Of a stretch of DNA of 16,610 nucleotides, positions 1 through 7,090 are shown one piece after another; the stretch's first letter is position 1; each line of letters begins with the position of its first letter. The DNA is taken from assembly GCA_946611445.1 (NCBI GenBank), contig CAMODP010000020.1, forward strand, positions 1 to 16,610. Direction: 5' to 3'. The notes below the pieces were generated by a model. The model did no database searches. It was not told the DNA's origin and was given only the letters and a program-made list of their open reading frames with translations. Made by a program: the position numbers and the translations under genes. The DNA comes from an uncultured Eubacterium sp. (lineage in GTDB: Bacteria; Bacillota; Clostridia; Lachnospirales; Lachnospiraceae).

Positions 1-373
1 CCTGCGCAATGGCGGAATTGAGCTTGTGGCTGCCGGAGGTGTTGTTGCCTTCAAACTTGTAGAAAATATGCGCGGGCGTATCCAGCGCTTTCTCCAGGAA
101 TTCCGCGTGGGTCAGCGGCGAAGGACGGTACATCTTGTAGAAATCATGGATCGGTTTCGGAATCGGGACGAAAGCCGTGTCGTTGTCAAGTTCCTGGCGG
201 ATGAGCTCATCGCAGAAAATCGGCTGCATTTCCTCGAAAGTCAGCGGCTGCAGGGTTCCCGGGTTCAGCAGCGGTGCCGGCTTGGTTTTCATATCCGCGC
301 GCACGTTGTACCATTTGTCCGGAATCTCGCTCTCGTCCAGGTAAATCTTATAGGGTACCTTGTAATCACTCAT
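1..373 (-). CDS. trpB: Tryptophan synthase beta-like PLP enzyme, N-terminal part (cut by window edge)
   Basis: The first 124 residues are visible and the rest lies beyond base 1. The protein should condense indole with L-serine to give tryptophan, using pyridoxal phosphate, in the cytoplasm. The family-typical stretch RPSPLTHAEFLEKAL (about 83-97) is followed by YKFEGNNTSGSHKLNSA; Lys117 in GSHK is the expected PLP-binding lysine. The long N-terminal segment with LTFEEMQPIF before the substrate region resembles the TrpB2 (TrpB-like) class rather than the classical TrpA-paired TrpB; this is inferred from pattern memory. The ATG at 373 is preceded by an AGAGGAG ribosome site. A tryptophan T-box directly upstream independently supports the tryptophan role. 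Whether trpA follows cannot be seen. Confidence 0.88.
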   Translation of the reverse strand, partial: MSDYKVPYKIYLDESEIPDKWYNVRADMKTKPAPLLNPGTLQPLTFEEMQPIFCDELIRQELDNDTAFVPIPKPIHDFYKMYRPSPLTHAEFLEKALDTPAHIFYKFEGNNTSGSHKLNSAIAQ

Positions 374-436
374 GTCTGCTCCTCTCTCCGGCTCTTCTGC
401 CGGATTTCCAGATACATTTCCGGTCAGGGATACACA

Positions 437-482
437 AAGAAAGACCCCTGTCCCACAACAGTTACTGTAGGGACAGGAGTCT
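437..482 (-). terminator. Intrinsic terminator of the trp T-box leader
   Basis: On the minus strand, AGACTCCTGTCCC pairs with GGGACAGGGGTCT (one G-U pair) around a short loop and is followed by a TTTCTTT tract. It lies between the T-box sequence and the trpB ribosome site. Its left arm contains CCCTAC, which can pair instead with GTATGGG in the T-box. That is the normal attenuator/antiterminator choice. Confidence 0.9.
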
Positions 483-745
483 CCGTACTATCAGATTCTC
501 TCCTGCGGTGCCACCCATACTTGACGCAGCGCGCCCACTCAATGCATACAGCGGTCTGCCGGCAGCCTGCCCGACAGCGTTTATATGCCGGATGTTGTTA
601 ACGAAGATCCCTCTCCGTCTCGCCTACTATTGCATTCAGCTCGCCCTCAGAAGCCCATTCACGCAGTATTGCCTGCCGCCGTTCCACCATCGGCAGCTCT
701 CTGAAAGACAAGAGGCTGTGTTACTCTTTCTTCTTCACCGGTTTT
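442..745 (-). promoter_or_regulatory. T-box leader RNA, tryptophan-specific
   Basis: This leader senses uncharged tRNA-Trp and lets transcription proceed into trpB when tryptophan is short. The conserved T-box GGGTGGCACCGC is read on the minus strand at 505-516. Stem I shows the typical AGAGAG...GAATGGGCTTCTGAG arrangement, with a TGG (Trp) specifier codon at 655-657 followed by a purine. The acceptor-end bulge reads TGGC, whose C would pair with a G discriminator base, as bacterial tRNA-Trp normally has. The terminator at 437-482 is the expression platform. The RNA is about 300 nt from its predicted start near 743. Confidence 0.93.
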
Positions 746-749
746 TTAC

Positions 750-778
750 AGTTTAGCACGGCAGTGCGGCTGGGTCAA
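750..778 (-). promoter_or_regulatory. Promoter for the trp T-box/trpB transcript
   Basis: The minus strand carries a TTGACC -35 box (773-778) and a TAAACT -10 box (750-755), separated by exactly 17 bases. Transcription would start near 743, just upstream of T-box stem I. The stretch from 779 to 863, between this promoter and the tRNA terminator, shows only a weak ACAACGCATTGTTGT inverted repeat and no gene. Confidence 0.8.
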
Positions 779-863
779 TCGCGTCATTTGTTGTTTTTTC
801 TTTGATAAACGGAGGTGTACAACGCATTGTTGTTTCAAATGAGGACTCCCGCGCGGAATGCAT

Positions 864-911
864 GAAAAAAGCACCGTCCCCGGCAACCAATCTGGTACCA
901 AAAACAGTGCT
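864..911 (-). terminator. Intrinsic terminator of the tRNA-Lys transcript
   Basis: On the minus strand AGCACTGTTTTTGG pairs along its whole length (several G-U pairs) with CCGGGGACGGTGCT and is followed by six T residues. It begins a few bases after the tRNA 3' end. Confidence 0.85.
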
Positions 912-914
912 TCG

Positions 915-987
915 TGCGCCCTCAGGGACTCGAACCCTGGACAAATAGATTAAGAGTCTACTGCTCTACCAACTGAGCTAAGGGCGC
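915..987 (-). tRNA. tRNA-Lys, anticodon CTT
   Basis: The RNA is 73 nt with a complete cloverleaf: acceptor GCGCCCT/AGGGCGC with discriminator A, D arm GCTCAGTTGGTAGAGC, anticodon stem GTAGA/TCTAT around the loop CTCTTAA (anticodon CTT, reads AAG), and T arm CCAGGGTTCGAGTCCCTGG. The 3' CCA is not encoded (the DNA continues CGA), so it must be added enzymatically. It is a single-gene transcript with its own promoter and terminator. Confidence 0.96.
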
Positions 988-1027
988 ATCCGTATGATGC
1001 TGTGCGGCTTTTCGCTGCAACGAGTGT

Positions 1028-1056
1028 ATTATATGTGATAGCCTGACAAAAAGCAA
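1028..1056 (-). promoter_or_regulatory. Promoter for tRNA-Lys
   Basis: The minus strand has a TTGCTT -35 box (1051-1056) and a perfect TATAAT -10 box (1028-1033) with a 17-base spacer. The predicted start near 1021 gives a leader of about 35 nt before the tRNA. Confidence 0.85.
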
Positions 1057-1107
1057 GCCCTTTTTTATATTTTTTTTATTTTTGTCCGTTTCCCGCCGCA
1101 GTACATT

Positions 1108-1797
1108 TTATGCCTGGAAATAATAACCCACACCCCACTTCGTGTGGACGAACCTGGGTTCGCTGGGATTTTCTTCGATCTTCTCGCGCAGCCGGCGGAT
1201 ATGCACGTCTACGGTCCTCACATCGCCGGGATACTCATACCCCCAGACAATATTCAGCAGATTCTCCCTGCTGTATACCTTGTTCGGGTTGAAAACCAGC
1301 AGCTGCAGCACATCGAACTCCTTCGCCGTGAGATTGACTTCCTTCCCGGAGATGAATACACGGCGGCTGTCGCAGTCCATGCGCAGGTCGGCGACCTCCA
1401 TGATCCGCGACTGCTCCTCCGGCTGCTCCTGCTTCCTTGCCCGGCGGATGATGGCTTTGATTCTGGCCTTGACCTCGAGAATGTTGAACGGCTTCGTGAT
1501 ATAATCATCGGCACCGTATTCCAGGCCCATGATCTTATCCATATCCTCTCCCTTGGCCGTCAGCATGATGATCGGCACATTGGAAAACTCCCTGATCTGC
1601 TGGCATACCTCCAGGCCGTCCATCTTCGGAAGCATGATGTCCAGCAGTATGATGTCATATTCATTTTCCCGCACCATGGCCATTGCTTCTTCGCCGTCAT
1701 AGGCGCAGGACACCTCATATCCGTCCTGTTCCAGTGAAAAACGTATGCCCTTTACAATCAGCTTCTCATCATCAACAACCAGAACTTTTCTCGCCAT
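1108..1797 (-). CDS. OmpR/PhoB-type DNA-binding response regulator
   Basis: This is a 229-residue cytoplasmic two-component regulator. The receiver domain (1-120) has the acidic pair Asp9/Asp10, phospho-acceptor Asp53 in LLDIMLPKMDG, the switch Thr80 and the conserved Lys102. The C-terminal winged helix (about 130-228) ends in the family-typical RTVDVHIRRLREKIE and WGVGYYF. The ATG at 1797 has an AGAGGA ribosome site. It starts 21 bases after comEA on the same strand and appears to share that transcript. No histidine kinase gene lies beside it; the next gene downstream is a tRNA. It resembles WalR/PhoP-like regulators, but the exact subgroup and targets cannot be read from sequence alone. No clear intrinsic terminator follows the stop. 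Confidence 0.95.
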   Translation of the reverse strand: MARKVLVVDDEKLIVKGIRFSLEQDGYEVSCAYDGEEAMAMVRENEYDIILLDIMLPKMDGLEVCQQIREFSNVPIIMLTAKGEDMDKIMGLEYGADDYITKPFNILEVKARIKAIIRRARKQEQPEEQSRIMEVADLRMDCDSRRVFISGKEVNLTAKEFDVLQLLVFNPNKVYSRENLLNIVWGYEYPGDVRTVDVHIRRLREKIEENPSEPRFVHTKWGVGYYFQA

Positions 1798-1818
1798 CTT
1801 CCAATCCTCTGTAAGCGT

Positions 1819-2520
1819 TTATACTGTTATGAGCTCCCGCAGCTTCTGAAAGCTCTTCTCTCCGATTCCGTCAATATTCATCAGCTCTTCCGGGGCGGAA
1901 AAGCCTCCGTTCTGCTCCCGGTACTGCAGGATCGCCTCTGCCCTTGCTTCGCCGATGCCCGGGAGTGTCATCAGTTTTTCGCGATCTGCCGTATTCAGAT
2001 TGACCCGTTCAGCGGCAGCTTCCGCAGCAGGACCGTCTCCGCCGGCACTGAACGGCAGCTGTCCGGACTCCCGTAAGGCAGATGTCTCCGCCTGAGACCA
2101 CACATAAACCTGACACCCGTCAGAGAGCAGTGCCGCCTGATTCAGCGCCCTGTCGTCAGCGTATTCCGTGATTCCGCCTGCCGCCTCCAGCGCCTGCCAG
2201 ACGCGGCTTCCGGCAGGGAGTTCATATACGCCCGGTGTCCGGACCTCGCCGCACACATGCACACAGACAGACTCCTCTGCTGACGGCCCCGGCACATCCT
2301 GTGACGCAGGGTCTGCTCCGCGGCTGACCAGGGGCGCCGTTTCCCCTTCAGAAGAAAAATGTTCCATCGCCGGCGCGCCTGTATGGGACTCTGCGCGCGC
2401 AGACACAGAACTGCTTCCTGTCTCGTAGACCACGGAGGGCCTTTCTGAAGTGCAGCCCGCCAAAATCAAGGCCAGAAGAAGCGCTGCCGCAGCCCCGCCT
2501 GGTCTGTTTATTCTCTTCAA
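1819..2520 (-). CDS. comEA: ComEA-like DNA-binding lipoprotein (SLBB plus helix-hairpin-helix)
   Basis: The protein has 233 residues. ComEA proteins bind double-stranded DNA outside the membrane and hand it to the ComEC channel during transformation. A lipoprotein signal is visible: basic start, a hydrophobic run, then the lipobox LAGC with Cys23. A low-complexity linker (24-84) leads to an SLBB domain (about 85-141, VHVCGEVRTPGVYELPAG). A paired helix-hairpin-helix domain follows (about 173-233, VNLNTADREKLMTLPGIG and a second IDGIG turn). The start is TTG, chosen because AGGAGGT lies 8 bases upstream and the nearby ATG is in another frame. Anchoring by lipid rather than by an N-terminal helix differs from Bacillus ComEA. 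The role in uptake is inferred from the family; no other competence gene is nearby. Confidence 0.92.
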   Translation of the reverse strand: MKRINRPGGAAAALLLALILAGCTSERPSVVYETGSSSVSARAESHTGAPAMEHFSSEGETAPLVSRGADPASQDVPGPSAEESVCVHVCGEVRTPGVYELPAGSRVWQALEAAGGITEYADDRALNQAALLSDGCQVYVWSQAETSALRESGQLPFSAGGDGPAAEAAAERVNLNTADREKLMTLPGIGEARAEAILQYREQNGGFSAPEELMNIDGIGEKSFQKLRELITV

Positions 2521-2528
2521 TCCGCATT

Positions 2529-2553
2529 ACCTCCTGCCATGAAAACCGGCAGG
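2529..2553 (-). promoter_or_regulatory. Hairpin overlapping the comEA ribosome site
   Basis: On the minus strand CCTGCC (2548-2553) can pair with GGCAGG (2533-2538) around a 9-base loop. The 3' arm shares three bases with the AGGAGGT ribosome site (2529-2535). It could limit ribosome access at the TTG start. This is a structure seen by eye, with no energy calculation. Confidence 0.4.
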
Positions 2554-2575
2554 ACCCCTTGCTGCGCACAATATT

Positions 2576-2604
2576 ATTGTAACGAATCCGTCAAACAAAT
2601 ACAA
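2576..2604 (-). promoter_or_regulatory. Promoter for comEA and the response regulator
   Basis: The minus strand has a TTGTAT -35 box (2599-2604) and a TACAAT -10 box (2576-2581) with 17 bases between. It lies directly after the folT terminator and gives a 5' leader of about 50 nt. Confidence 0.7.
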
Positions 2605-2616
2605 GTAAAATGTAAA

Positions 2617-2665
2617 GAAAAAAGACCGGCCGGGAGTCTGCCTTTGTTCTCCCTTTGCCGGTCTG
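2617..2665 (-). terminator. Intrinsic terminator of folT
   Basis: On the minus strand AGACCGG and GGGAG pair with CTCCC and CCGGTCT in a long stem, followed by six T residues. It starts about 18 bases after the folT stop and separates folT from the comEA promoter. Confidence 0.93.
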
Positions 2666-2683
2666 CTGACGGTCTGTATGCTT

Positions 2684-3238
2684 TTACTGGCTTTGAATCG
2701 TCCTGAAAACCCTGGCTCTGTCAAGCATGCGGACCAGGACATAGAACATAATGATGTTGATGGGCAGGAGGATCAGCTCCTTCACGACGCGGGCCGGAAA
2801 GATAACGGCAAACGCATTTCCGTAGAGCATTGTCAGCCAGAGGGTATTCAGAAGCATATTCACAAATACCGTTACGGTGGTGTTCGCCGCGATGATTCTC
2901 TGAATACGGATCGGCCGCTTGTACAGGAACAGTCCGTAGATCATGGCTGTCAGCATCTCACTGACCATGAATCCCGGGAAATACGGGCCTGTCGGCTTGA
3001 CAATGTATTTCAGGAAATCATCGACTGCCCCGAATACAGCGCCGACAGCCGGCCCGAACAGCATGCCGACCAGTTCGTCGACCAGAAACGCGAAACTGAT
3101 CTTGATGGATTCCGTGACCTGTACAGCCAGAAATCCGAGTATCACGGCGATTGCCAGCAGCATCGCCGTCACGGCCAGGGACCTGGTCTTTCTCAGTTCC
3201 TTGAGGGAATCCGAAAACAAAACTGCTATCTTCTTCAT
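2684..3238 (-). CDS. folT: Folate-family ECF transporter S component
   Basis: This is a 184-residue integral membrane protein predicted to bind folate and deliver it into the cell with a shared ECF module (EcfA/EcfA'/EcfT), which is not in the window. Several hydrophobic helices are visible (about 20-40, 50-76, 87-105, 115-137, 154-172). An N-terminal RKTRSLAVTAMLLAI stretch and FGPAVGAVFGAVDDFLKY are typical of folate-family S components. The ATG at 3238 is chosen because GGGAGGTG lies 5 bases upstream; the frame stays open to 3379, but that longer form would translate through the riboswitch. The gene is alone in its transcript, with its own promoter, THF riboswitch and terminator. The substrate call rests on both the family pattern and the riboswitch. 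Confidence 0.93.
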   Translation of the reverse strand: MKKIAVLFSDSLKELRKTRSLAVTAMLLAIAVILGFLAVQVTESIKISFAFLVDELVGMLFGPAVGAVFGAVDDFLKYIVKPTGPYFPGFMVSEMLTAMIYGLFLYKRPIRIQRIIAANTTVTVFVNMLLNTLWLTMLYGNAFAVIFPARVVKELILLPINIIMFYVLVRMLDRARVFRTIQSQ

Positions 3239-3243
3239 AAAAA

Positions 3244-3305
3244 CACCTCCCTCGCAGTAGCCCTTGAACGCTACGCATAAGGAGGCAGAAACCTTTATGT
3301 GTAGC
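3244..3305 (-). promoter_or_regulatory. folT riboswitch expression platform with anti-Shine-Dalgarno
   Basis: After the aptamer the RNA can form a strong hairpin: GCTACACATAA (3295-3305) with TTATGCGTAGC (3270-3280), with one mismatch. Its loop side holds GCCTCC (3281-3286), which is complementary to the GGGAGG ribosome site (3246-3251). GTAGC (3270-3274) can also pair with a second GCTAC at 3257-3261. No T-run follows any of these stems, so control at translation is more likely than termination. This is inferred by eye. Confidence 0.5.
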
Positions 3306-3407
3306 AGTGGGATTCGGTTAAGAGTACCGCAAACAAAGGACCGTGTTCTTCGTCCCGCCGACTTACATCCCGCCGGCAAGCACTTAACGCACTCTTACCT
3401 ACTCTGC
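3304..3407 (-). promoter_or_regulatory. Tetrahydrofolate (THF) riboswitch aptamer
   Basis: The minus-strand RNA carries the conserved blocks of the THF (folT) riboswitch in order: GAGTAG, GCGTTAAGTG, GGGATG, ACGAAG, GCGGT, and a closing CCCACTGC. P1 is GCAG/CTGC. The P2 strands GGTAAGAGT and ACTCTTAACC are complementary and differ from the sequence I recall for the Streptococcus mutans folT riboswitch in a way that keeps pairing. It lies directly upstream of a folate S component, the usual target. Bound THF is expected to lower folT expression. Confidence 0.93.
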
Positions 3408-3456
3408 TTTTGTATGAAATTGCTGCCCGCCGGGCGGACATCTTTAGTACAAGCCT

Positions 3457-3485
3457 ATCGTACCCGAGCAGGCAGAAAAAGTCAA
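3457..3485 (-). promoter_or_regulatory. Promoter for folT
   Basis: The minus strand has a TTGACT -35 box (3480-3485) and a TACGAT -10 box (3457-3462) with a 17-base spacer. Transcription would start near 3450, about 43 bases before the riboswitch aptamer. A short GCCC/GGGC hairpin lies between (3425-3435). Confidence 0.8.
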
Positions 3486-3541
3486 TCGGTTTCAGATTCT
3501 TTTCACTGTTTTTTCATAATCTCGCCGGGAAAAGCCTATAA

Positions 3542-4741
3542 TCAGCTTTCGCCGAAAACACGATCCAGTTTTTCCGTCATCTCATCGATATCGGATTCTG
3601 TGATTACCAGCGGGGGAACCAGCCGGAGTACGTTCTCGCCGGCGCTGATCACGACCAGTCCGTTTTTCAGTGCCTTTGCGCAGATATCGCCCACGCGGCA
3701 GGATGCATCCAGCTGCAGGCCCTGCATCAGCCCTTTTCCGCGGCGTTCCGTGATACAGGCGTGCCTTCCCGTCAGCTCATCCAGACGTTTTTCCAGATAT
3801 GGGGCAATGGCGCGCACATGCCCGGTAATGTCCAGTTCCTCATACAGACGCAGTACTTCCGCGACCGCCCTGGCTGCAAGCGGATTGCCGCCGTACGTGG
3901 TGCCATGGTCTCCCGGAACCAGAGAGCGCGCAGCTGTCTTCTCATTCAGCAGGAATGCGCCGACCGGAACACCGCAGCCCAGCGCCTTCGCCGCCGTCAT
4001 GATATCCGGAGTGATGCCATAGTCCTGGAAGGCGAACATTGCGCCTGTCCGCCCCATGCCGCACTGGATTTCATCCAGGATCAGCAGGATGTCCCTCTCA
4101 TCGCAGATGGAGCGGATTTCCTGCAGGAACGCGGCTTCCGCCGGATAGATCCCGCCCTCTCCCTGCACGGTTTCGAGAATGATTGCGCACGTCCTGTCGC
4201 TCAGCTGTGCCCTGACACTGTCTATATCATTGAAATCCGCGAAACGGATACCGCCGATCATCGGCCGGAAGGGTGTCTGATAGGACTCGTGCCCCGTCAC
4301 GGACAGGGCTCCCATGCTGCGTCCGTGAAATGAATGCTGCATGGCGATAATCTCATGATCATTTTTCCCGTCTTTGAGCCAGGCATATTTGCGGGCCGCC
4401 TTGATCGCGCCTTCGACAGCCTCTGTCCCGCTGTTTGTAAAGAACACCTTTGACATACCGGATGCCCTGGTCAGGGCGGCAGATGCCTCCGCTAACGGGA
4501 CATTATAGTACAGGTTGGAGGTGTGCAGGATCCTGTCCACCTGATCCTTCAGCGCTTCGTTGTATGCCTTATTGCCGTAGCCGAGTGCATACACAGCTAT
4601 CCCGGCCGCAAAATCCAGGTATTCCTTTCCGTCTGTGTCGTACAGGCGGACGCCTTCGCCGCGCGCAAAGACGACGGGGAAACGGTTGTAGGTATGGAGG
4701 ACGTTCTCCTCCGTGAGATCAATATATTCCTGTGTGTTCAT
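3542..4741 (-). CDS. argD: Acetylornithine aminotransferase
   Basis: This 399-residue PLP enzyme converts N-acetylglutamate semialdehyde plus glutamate to N-acetylornithine. It is a class III aminotransferase: TNSGTEA (102-108) binds the cofactor phosphate, LDEIQCGMGRTG (222-233) carries Asp223, Lys252 in TAAKALGCG is the Schiff-base lysine, and HGTTYGGNP (279-287) is the second phosphate-side motif. Length is normal for the family. The ATG at 4741 is chosen over the upstream in-frame ATG at 4816, which would run back into argB; a GCAGGA ribosome site lies just upstream. It is the last gene of argCJBD, 46 bases after argB. No convincing terminator follows, only a weak GAAAGC/GCTTTT hairpin at the stop, so read-through toward folT is possible. 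Confidence 0.96.
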   Translation of the reverse strand: MNTQEYIDLTEENVLHTYNRFPVVFARGEGVRLYDTDGKEYLDFAAGIAVYALGYGNKAYNEALKDQVDRILHTSNLYYNVPLAEASAALTRASGMSKVFFTNSGTEAVEGAIKAARKYAWLKDGKNDHEIIAMQHSFHGRSMGALSVTGHESYQTPFRPMIGGIRFADFNDIDSVRAQLSDRTCAIILETVQGEGGIYPAEAAFLQEIRSICDERDILLILDEIQCGMGRTGAMFAFQDYGITPDIMTAAKALGCGVPVGAFLLNEKTAARSLVPGDHGTTYGGNPLAARAVAEVLRLYEELDITGHVRAIAPYLEKRLDELTGRHACITERRGKGLMQGLQLDASCRVGDICAKALKNGLVVISAGENVLRLVPPLVITESDIDEMTEKLDRVFGES

Positions 4742-4787
4742 GAATTTCCTGCTTTCTGTGCGAATATTAACAGTATGCTGCCTGACT

Positions 4788-5678
4788 TCACTTTCTCGAA
4801 TACTTTTCTGCCTCATCCCGCAGAATGGCTGTTCCGATCCCCGTATTCGTAAAGAATTCCAGCAGCAGGCAGTGCGGAATGCGTCCGTCCAGGATATGCA
4901 CCCTGTTCACGCCCTCTGCTATGGCATCAATGCAGTTCTGCAGCTTCGGGATCATGCCTCCGCCGACGTGTCCTTCTCTGATCAGCTGCTCTGCCTCTGT
5001 CACGGTCAGTTCCGAGATGAGGGAATCCGGATCCTCCTTATCGTAATAGACGCCTTCAATATCGCTCAGGAAAGCCAGCTTTTCAGCATCTACGGCCTCT
5101 GCGATTGCGCTGGCGGCATCGTCAGCATTGACATTATAGGACTGAAAATCCGCGTCCATGCCGATGGGGCACACGATAGGCAGAAAATCCTTCTCCAGAA
5201 GATCGTACAGTATTTTCGGCTCTACGTGCCGGATCTCGCCGACAAACCCGATGTCCTCACCGTCAGCCGTTTTCCGTTCCACCTGCAGCAGGCAGCCGTC
5301 TTTGCCGCTGATGCCCACGGCCTTTACGCCCAGCGACTGTGCCAGGCTGACCAGCTCCTTATTCACCTTGTTCAGGACCATCTCGGCCACTTCCATCGTT
5401 TCAGCGTCAGTTACGCGCAGACCCCTGACAAACCGCGGCTCCATGCCCACCTTGCCTACCCAGCGGGAGATCTCTTTTCCGCCGCCGTGTACGATGATCG
5501 GCTTGAAGCCTACCAGCTTCAGAAGGACGACATCCTTGATGACGTTTTTTTTCAGTTCCTCGTCAATCATGGCGCTGCCGCCGTATTTGACAACCATGAT
5601 CTTGCGGTTGAAACGCTGGATATACGGCAGCGCTTCTATCAGTGTCTCTGCCTTGTGCAGATATTCCTGTTTTACCAT
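4788..5678 (-). CDS. argB: Acetylglutamate kinase
   Basis: This 296-residue enzyme phosphorylates N-acetylglutamate using ATP, the committed step to arginine. Visible motifs are KYGGSAM (31-37), VHGGGKEI (63-70), YNVNADDAA (181-189), SDIEGVY (205-211) and GGGMIPK (239-245). About 27 residues precede the KYGG strand, compared with only a few in the short E. coli type. In this family such an N-terminal helix goes with the hexameric, arginine-inhibited form, so feedback inhibition is inferred. The ATG at 5678 has AGGAAG and AGGAGG upstream; the frame is open to 5753 but that extension lies inside argJ. It starts 37 bases after argJ ends. Confidence 0.97.
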   Translation of the reverse strand: MVKQEYLHKAETLIEALPYIQRFNRKIMVVKYGGSAMIDEELKKNVIKDVVLLKLVGFKPIIVHGGGKEISRWVGKVGMEPRFVRGLRVTDAETMEVAEMVLNKVNKELVSLAQSLGVKAVGISGKDGCLLQVERKTADGEDIGFVGEIRHVEPKILYDLLEKDFLPIVCPIGMDADFQSYNVNADDAASAIAEAVDAEKLAFLSDIEGVYYDKEDPDSLISELTVTEAEQLIREGHVGGGMIPKLQNCIDAIAEGVNRVHILDGRIPHCLLLEFFTNTGIGTAILRDEAEKYSRK

Positions 5679-5715
5679 CTGCTTCCTGTGCCTCCTGTAT
5701 TTCTGTGCGGCCGCT

Positions 5716-6939
5716 TTATGACCGGTAATCTGCGTTGATGCTGACATACTCATGTGTCAGGTCGCATCCCCAGGCCGTGGCCTCGGCGCTGCCCATATGC
5801 ACGTCTGCGATGGCGGTCACCTCCGGCTCAGAGAGAATCCGCGTCGCCTCTTCCTCACTGTATCCGGTGTCAACGCCTTCCGCGATGATCTGTATGCGTC
5901 CTGCTGCACTCTCAAAGTACAGATCCACCTTCTCCGGGTCAAATTCCGCCCCGGAATACCCCATCGCGCAGAGAATACGCCCCCAGTTGGCATCATGCCC
6001 GTATATTGCCGCCTTGGTCAGGGAAGATGACACGACGGATTTTGCAAGCGTCACCGCCTGTTCCTTGCTCTGTGCCCCGATAATCTTCACCTCAAAGAGG
6101 GCCGTCGCCCCCTCACCGTCTCCGGCAATCTTTCTGGCGAGTTCCCGGTTCAGCGCAAAGAGGGCATTCCGGAATATCTCATAGTCCCCGTTCTTTTCTG
6201 TGATCTCGGCGTTGCCTGCCAGACCGTTTGCCAGAAGGAGGACTGTATCATTCGTAGAAGTATCGCCATCCACGGAGACCATGTTGTAAGTATCCTGCAC
6301 AACATCTGAAAGAGCGGCCTGCAGCATGGCCTGGCTGATCATGGCGTCAGTCGTCAGGAAAGACAGCATCGTGCACATATTCGGATGGATCATGCCTGAT
6401 CCCTTGCACATGCCGCCGATCGTCACAGTTGCGCCGCCGAGCGCAAAGGACACAGACACCTCCTTGGGAACGGTATCTGTCGTCATGATCGCTCTGGCCG
6501 CAGCCGCGGCGGCTTCTCTCGTATCCGCCAGCTGCGGTTTCAGGAGGCTGATGCCGCCGACGATCTTGTCCACCGGAATCTGTCGCCCGATCACGCCGGT
6601 CGACGCGACAAGGACCTGATCCGCCGGAACTGCAAAAGCAGCGGCGGCGGCATCTGCGGTTTTCCTGCAGCAGTCATAGCCCTCCGCCCCCGTACAGGCG
6701 TTGGCAATGCCGCTGTTCACGACCACTGCCTGCGCCTGTCCGATATCATAGACAATATGCTGGTCCCATTTTACCGGGGCGGCCTTCACAATGTTGGTGG
6801 TAAAAGTGCCCGCCGCGCGGCAGGGGACCTCAGAAAAGATAAGCGCCATATCCGGCGAACCATTATTTTTAATGCCGGCGGCTCCCGAAGCCGCCTGAAA
6901 TCCCTTCGGGGCCGTCACGCCCAGATTCCCTATCTTCAT
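5716..6939 (-). CDS. argJ: Bifunctional glutamate N-acetyltransferase/ornithine acetyltransferase
   Basis: This 407-residue enzyme moves the acetyl group from acetylornithine to glutamate, releasing ornithine and recycling acetyl; the bifunctional form can also use acetyl-CoA. The self-cleavage site is seen at [16 protein letters not shown]: cutting before Thr190 gives alpha and beta chains, with Thr190 as nucleophile. The residue before it is Cys189 where Ala is usual. Thr114/Gly115 (ASTGVIG) form the oxyanion hole. The ATG at 6939 has an AAAGGA ribosome site about 10 bases upstream. It is the second gene of the operon, but unusually 213 bases separate it from argC, and that gap holds a structured element. 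Confidence 0.96.
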   Translation of the reverse strand: MKIGNLGVTAPKGFQAASGAAGIKNNGSPDMALIFSEVPCRAAGTFTTNIVKAAPVKWDQHIVYDIGQAQAVVVNSGIANACTGAEGYDCCRKTADAAAAAFAVPADQVLVASTGVIGRQIPVDKIVGGISLLKPQLADTREAAAAAARAIMTTDTVPKEVSVSFALGGATVTIGGMCKGSGMIHPNMCTMLSFLTTDAMISQAMLQAALSDVVQDTYNMVSVDGDTSTNDTVLLLANGLAGNAEITEKNGDYEIFRNALFALNRELARKIAGDGEGATALFEVKIIGAQSKEQAVTLAKSVVSSSLTKAAIYGHDANWGRILCAMGYSGAEFDPEKVDLYFESAAGRIQIIAEGVDTGYSEEEATRILSEPEVTAIADVHMGSAEATAWGCDLTHEYVSINADYRS

Positions 6940-6970
6940 ATTGTATATCCTTTCTTACCTGAATATATGA

Positions 6971-7090
6971 TCCAGGCTGCACGAATCTGACGCAGGCACG
7001 CTTTCGCTGCCTCGGTCTCGCAGCGGTACTAAGACTCCCGCTGCCGCGGTTCGCCAAGTACCGGCGGACCTCGAAGCACCTGCGCCTGGA
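6971..7090 (-). other. GC-rich structured element between argC and argJ (unidentified)
   Basis: About 120 bases that fold on themselves at several levels, read on the minus strand. The ends TCCAGGC (7084-7090) and GCCTGGA (6971-6977) are perfect complements. Inside them, CGCAGG (7079-7084) pairs with CCTGCG (6991-6996) and the stem continues through TTCG/CGAA. Next comes a small hairpin, GCC-GGTACTT-GGC (7053-7065). Then comes a 7-bp hairpin, GCAGCGG/CCGCTGC (7020-7044), with an 11-base loop. The first loop (GGTACT) is a perfect complement of AGTACC at the second hairpin's loop edge, so the loops could kiss. It has no T-run, so it is not a plain terminator. It could be a cis-regulatory or processing RNA, or a dispersed repeat; I do not recognise a named family. 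Confidence 0.55.

Noticed and set aside
26..601. Plus-strand 191-codon reading frame
   Set aside because: It is antisense to trpB and its T-box leader, with no ribosome site and a composition dictated by the opposite strand.
753..944. Minus-strand 63-codon reading frame
   Set aside because: It starts inside the tRNA-Lys and runs through its terminator; the SRVRVPEGA peptide is simply the translated T arm of a tRNA.
1144..1737. Plus-strand 197-codon reading frame
   Set aside because: It mirrors the response regulator gene and shows no family motif of its own.
3239..3379. In-frame N-terminal extension of folT
   Set aside because: It would translate the riboswitch and its expression platform; the ATG at 3238 has the proper ribosome site and begins the family-typical sequence.
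3425..3437. GCCCGCCGGGC palindrome upstream of the THF aptamer
   Set aside because: A 4-bp stem with a 3-base loop between promoter and aptamer; too small to assign a role.
3486..3545. Possible terminator after argD
   Set aside because: The GAAAGC/GCTTTT stem is short, overlaps the stop codon and lacks a following T-run, so it was not listed.
4713..5738. Plus-strand 341-codon reading frame
   Set aside because: It is antisense to the clearly real argB; the openness is a codon-bias effect of the GC-rich gene on the other strand.
5679..5753. In-frame N-terminal extension of argB overlapping argJ
   Set aside because: It is absent from the family and lacks a ribosome site; the ATG at 5678 has one.
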